From: JAEULH01 sp963789785
GTDB lineage: Bacteria > Pseudomonadota > Alphaproteobacteria > Rhodospirillales > Defluviicoccaceae
Direction: 5' to 3'
DNA length: 64,000 nt
Assembly: GCA_963789785.1 (NCBI GenBank)
Contig: CAWBNC010000017.1
Location: 62,001 to 126,000 of the forward strand
Part shown: positions 62,392 through 64,000 of the stretch, piece after piece
Layout of the letters: each line of letters starts with the position of its first letter
Numbering within the stretch: the first letter of the stretch is position 1
Notes under the pieces: model-generated
What the model was told of the DNA's origin: nothing
Seen by the model: the letters and a program-made list of their open reading frames with translations, nothing else
Databases searched by the model: none
Position numbers and translations under genes: made by a program

Positions 62392-64000
62392 CTAGGCCGC
62401 GCGCGCGGCCTTCTTGCGCTCGTGCTCGCGCAGGAAGCGCTTGCGGATGCGGATGGACTTGGGCGTCACCTCGACCAGTTCGTCGTCGTTGATGAACTCC
62501 ATGGCGTACTCGAGAGTCGCCTCGATCGGGGTGACGAGGATGATGTTCTCGTCGCTGCCGGCGGCGCGGATGTTGGTGAGCTGCTTGGCCTTCAGCGGGT
62601 TGACGGCCAGATCGTTGCCGCGCGAGTGGATGCCGATGACCATGCCCTCGTAGACGTCGGCGGCGTGGCCGATGAACAGCCGGCCGCGGTCCTGCAGGTT
62701 GAACAGCGCGTAGGCCAGCGCCTTCCCGGTCGCCATCGCGACCAGCGCGCCGTTGACCCGCCGGCCGATCTCGCCCTCGATCCGCGGGCCGTAGCGCTCG
62801 AAGGCGTGGTACATCAGCCCGGTGCCGGAGGTGGTCGTGAGAAACTCCGGACGAAAGCCGATCAGGCCGCGGCTCGGAATGAAGTAGTCGAGGCGCACCC
62901 GGCCCTGGCCATCCGGGACCATGTTTCGCAGCTCGCCCTTGCGCTGACCCAGCTTCTCCATCACCGCGCCCTGGCTCGTCTCGTCGATATCGACGGTGAG
63001 CGTCTCCCACGGCTCGTGCACCTCGCCGTCGACGGTCTTTAAGATCACCTCGGGCCGCGAGATGGCGAGCTCGAAGCCCTCCCGGCGCATGGTCTCGATC
63101 AGGATCGCCAGATGCAGCTCGCCGCGACCGGAGACCCTGAAGCGGTCGGGCGAGTCGGTCGGCTCGACCCTGAGCGCGACGTTATGGAGCAGTTCCTGTT
63201 CGAGGCGGTCGCGCAGCGCCCGGCTGGTGACATACTTTCCGTCGCGACCCTGCAGCGGCGAGTTGTTCACCTGGAAGGTCATGCTGACGGTCGGCTCGTC
63301 GACGACCAGCACCGGTAGCGGCTCCACCGCGTCCGGGTCGCACACCGTCTCCGAAATTTTCAGCCCGTCGATGCCGGTAAAGGCGATGATGTCGCCGGCC
63401 GCCGCTTCGTCGCGCTCGATCCGCTCGAGGCCCCGGAAACCGAGGATCTGCAGAATGCGGCCGCGACGCACCGTGCCGTCGGTGGCGGCGATGGCGACCG
63501 TCGTATTGCGGCGGATGCGGCCGCGCTGGATCCGGCCGATGCCGATGACGCCGACATAGCTGGAGTAGTTCAGCGAGCTGACCTGTAGCTGAAACGGCCC
63601 GTCGAGATCGACCTCTGGCGGCGAGACGTGATCGACGATGGTCTCGAACAGCGGGACCATGTCGCCGGCGCGCACGTGCGAATCCCGCGATGCCCAGCCT
63701 TCGGTGGCCGAAGCGAAGATCACAGGGAAATCGAGCTGCTCGTCGCTGGCGCCGAGGCGGTCGAACAGGTCGAAGGTCTGGTCGACGACCCAGTTCGGAC
63801 GCGCGACCAGCCGGTCGACCTTGTTGACGACGACGATCGGGCGGAGACCGCGGGCGAGCGCCTTGCGGGTAACGAAGGTCGTCTGCGGCATCGGCCCGTC
63901 CACCGCGTCGACAAGGAGCAGAACGGAGTCGACCATCGACAGCACCCGCTCGACCTCGCCGCCGAAGTCGGCATGCCCGGGCGTGTCGACGATATTGATG
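62392..64000 (-). CDS. typA: Ribosome-associated GTPase TypA/BipA, N-terminus outside window
   Basis: About 536 residues visible, from within the G domain (DTPGHADFGGEVERVLSMVDSVLLLVDAVDGPMPQT and VVVNKVDR, the G3 and G4 motifs) to the C-terminus. Domains II-III and the BipA-specific C-terminal domain are present (RVSGRGELHLAILIETMRREGFEL, GRVRLDYFIPSRGLIGFR, FIHSRGND-like HSRGNDLAVNPLKAKQLTNIRA, TPKSIRIRKRFL). It acts in 50S assembly and cold and stress adaptation. Only the P-loop end is missing because the window stops. Confidence 0.96.
   Translation of the reverse strand, partial: INIVDTPGHADFGGEVERVLSMVDSVLLLVDAVDGPMPQTTFVTRKALARGLRPIVVVNKVDRLVARPNWVVDQTFDLFDRLGASDEQLDFPVIFASATEGWASRDSHVRAGDMVPLFETIVDHVSPPEVDLDGPFQLQVSSLNYSSYVGVIGIGRIQRGRIRRNTTVAIAATDGTVRRGRILQILGFRGLERIERDEAAAGDIIAFTGIDGLKISETVCDPDAVEPLPVLVVDEPTVSMTFQVNNSPLQGRDGKYVTSRALRDRLEQELLHNVALRVEPTDSPDRFRVSGRGELHLAILIETMRREGFELAISRPEVILKTVDGEVHEPWETLTVDIDETSQGAVMEKLGQRKGELRNMVPDGQGRVRLDYFIPSRGLIGFRPEFLTTTSGTGLMYHAFERYGPRIEGEIGRRVNGALVAMATGKALAYALFNLQDRGRLFIGHAADVYEGMVIGIHSRGNDLAVNPLKAKQLTNIRAAGSDENIILVTPIEATLEYAMEFINDDELVEVTPKSIRIRKRFLREHERKKAARAA

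Overview
The window is high-GC (roughly two thirds G+C), densely coded DNA from an alphaproteobacterium, most likely of the Rhodospirillales. The main evidence is the block cmk-rpsA-sppA-ihfB-lapA-pyrF-trpF-trpB-trpA-accD-folC, a characteristic alphaproteobacterial order. A pyrroloquinoline quinone (PQQ) and alcohol-oxidation locus and many ATGA/GTGA start-stop overlaps fit the same placement. This assignment is an inference from gene order and protein style.

Layout. 1-3.1 kb: 3' end of gltB, gltD and two small genes. 3.2-8.4 kb (minus strand): GTP-type PEP carboxykinase, then a tight operon of two DUF1538 membrane proteins, a PII-like protein, a CBS protein and a HugZ-like flavin/heme protein. 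8.5-18.8 kb (plus): the cmk...folC block. 18.9-23.9 kb (minus): pqqA, pqqB, a pqqC-pqqD fusion, pqqE, a LuxR-type response regulator overlapping pqqE, and a MoxJ-like binding protein. 24-30.6 kb (plus): aldehyde dehydrogenase, DUF779, and the four-gene ABC/beta-propeller set typical of PQQ-alcohol oxidation loci. The PQQ alcohol dehydrogenase itself is not in the window. 30.6-34 kb: acyl-CoA dehydrogenase, a degenerate PemK/MazF-type toxin gene and a DUF815 ATPase. 34-37.6 kb: yajC-secD-secF-Mth938-like gene. 37.8-41.1 kb: sodB and two RTX-repeat genes. 41-47 kb: dinB, pqiA-like gene, cspA, alanine dehydrogenase, an APC permease and yccF. 47-51 kb: orphan parA, trmFO, then an AT-rich island with an IS1595-family element. 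51-59.4 kb: two medium-chain dehydrogenases, a multi-PAS hybrid kinase with its receiver, a hemerythrin and a formaldehyde-dehydrogenase-like enzyme. 59.5-64 kb: HicA-like toxin, a secreted unknown, a ParB-like peptide, higBA with its operator and typA (cut by the window end).

Two patterns run through the window. First, many conserved genes (pckG, trpF, pqqB, secD, trmFO, a quinone-oxidoreductase-like gene, the hybrid kinase and RTX genes) are broken by single-base indels. Nearly all are one-base insertions whose removal restores a normal-length protein. This looks more like insertion-biased assembly error than gene decay, and it creates false fusions (TrpF-TrpB, PqqB-PqqC, SecD-SecF). Second, a family of about 105-bp double-hairpin intergenic repeats occurs four times, and in every copy one end supplies the TAG stop codon of the adjoining gene. 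No tRNA, rRNA or CRISPR array was seen.
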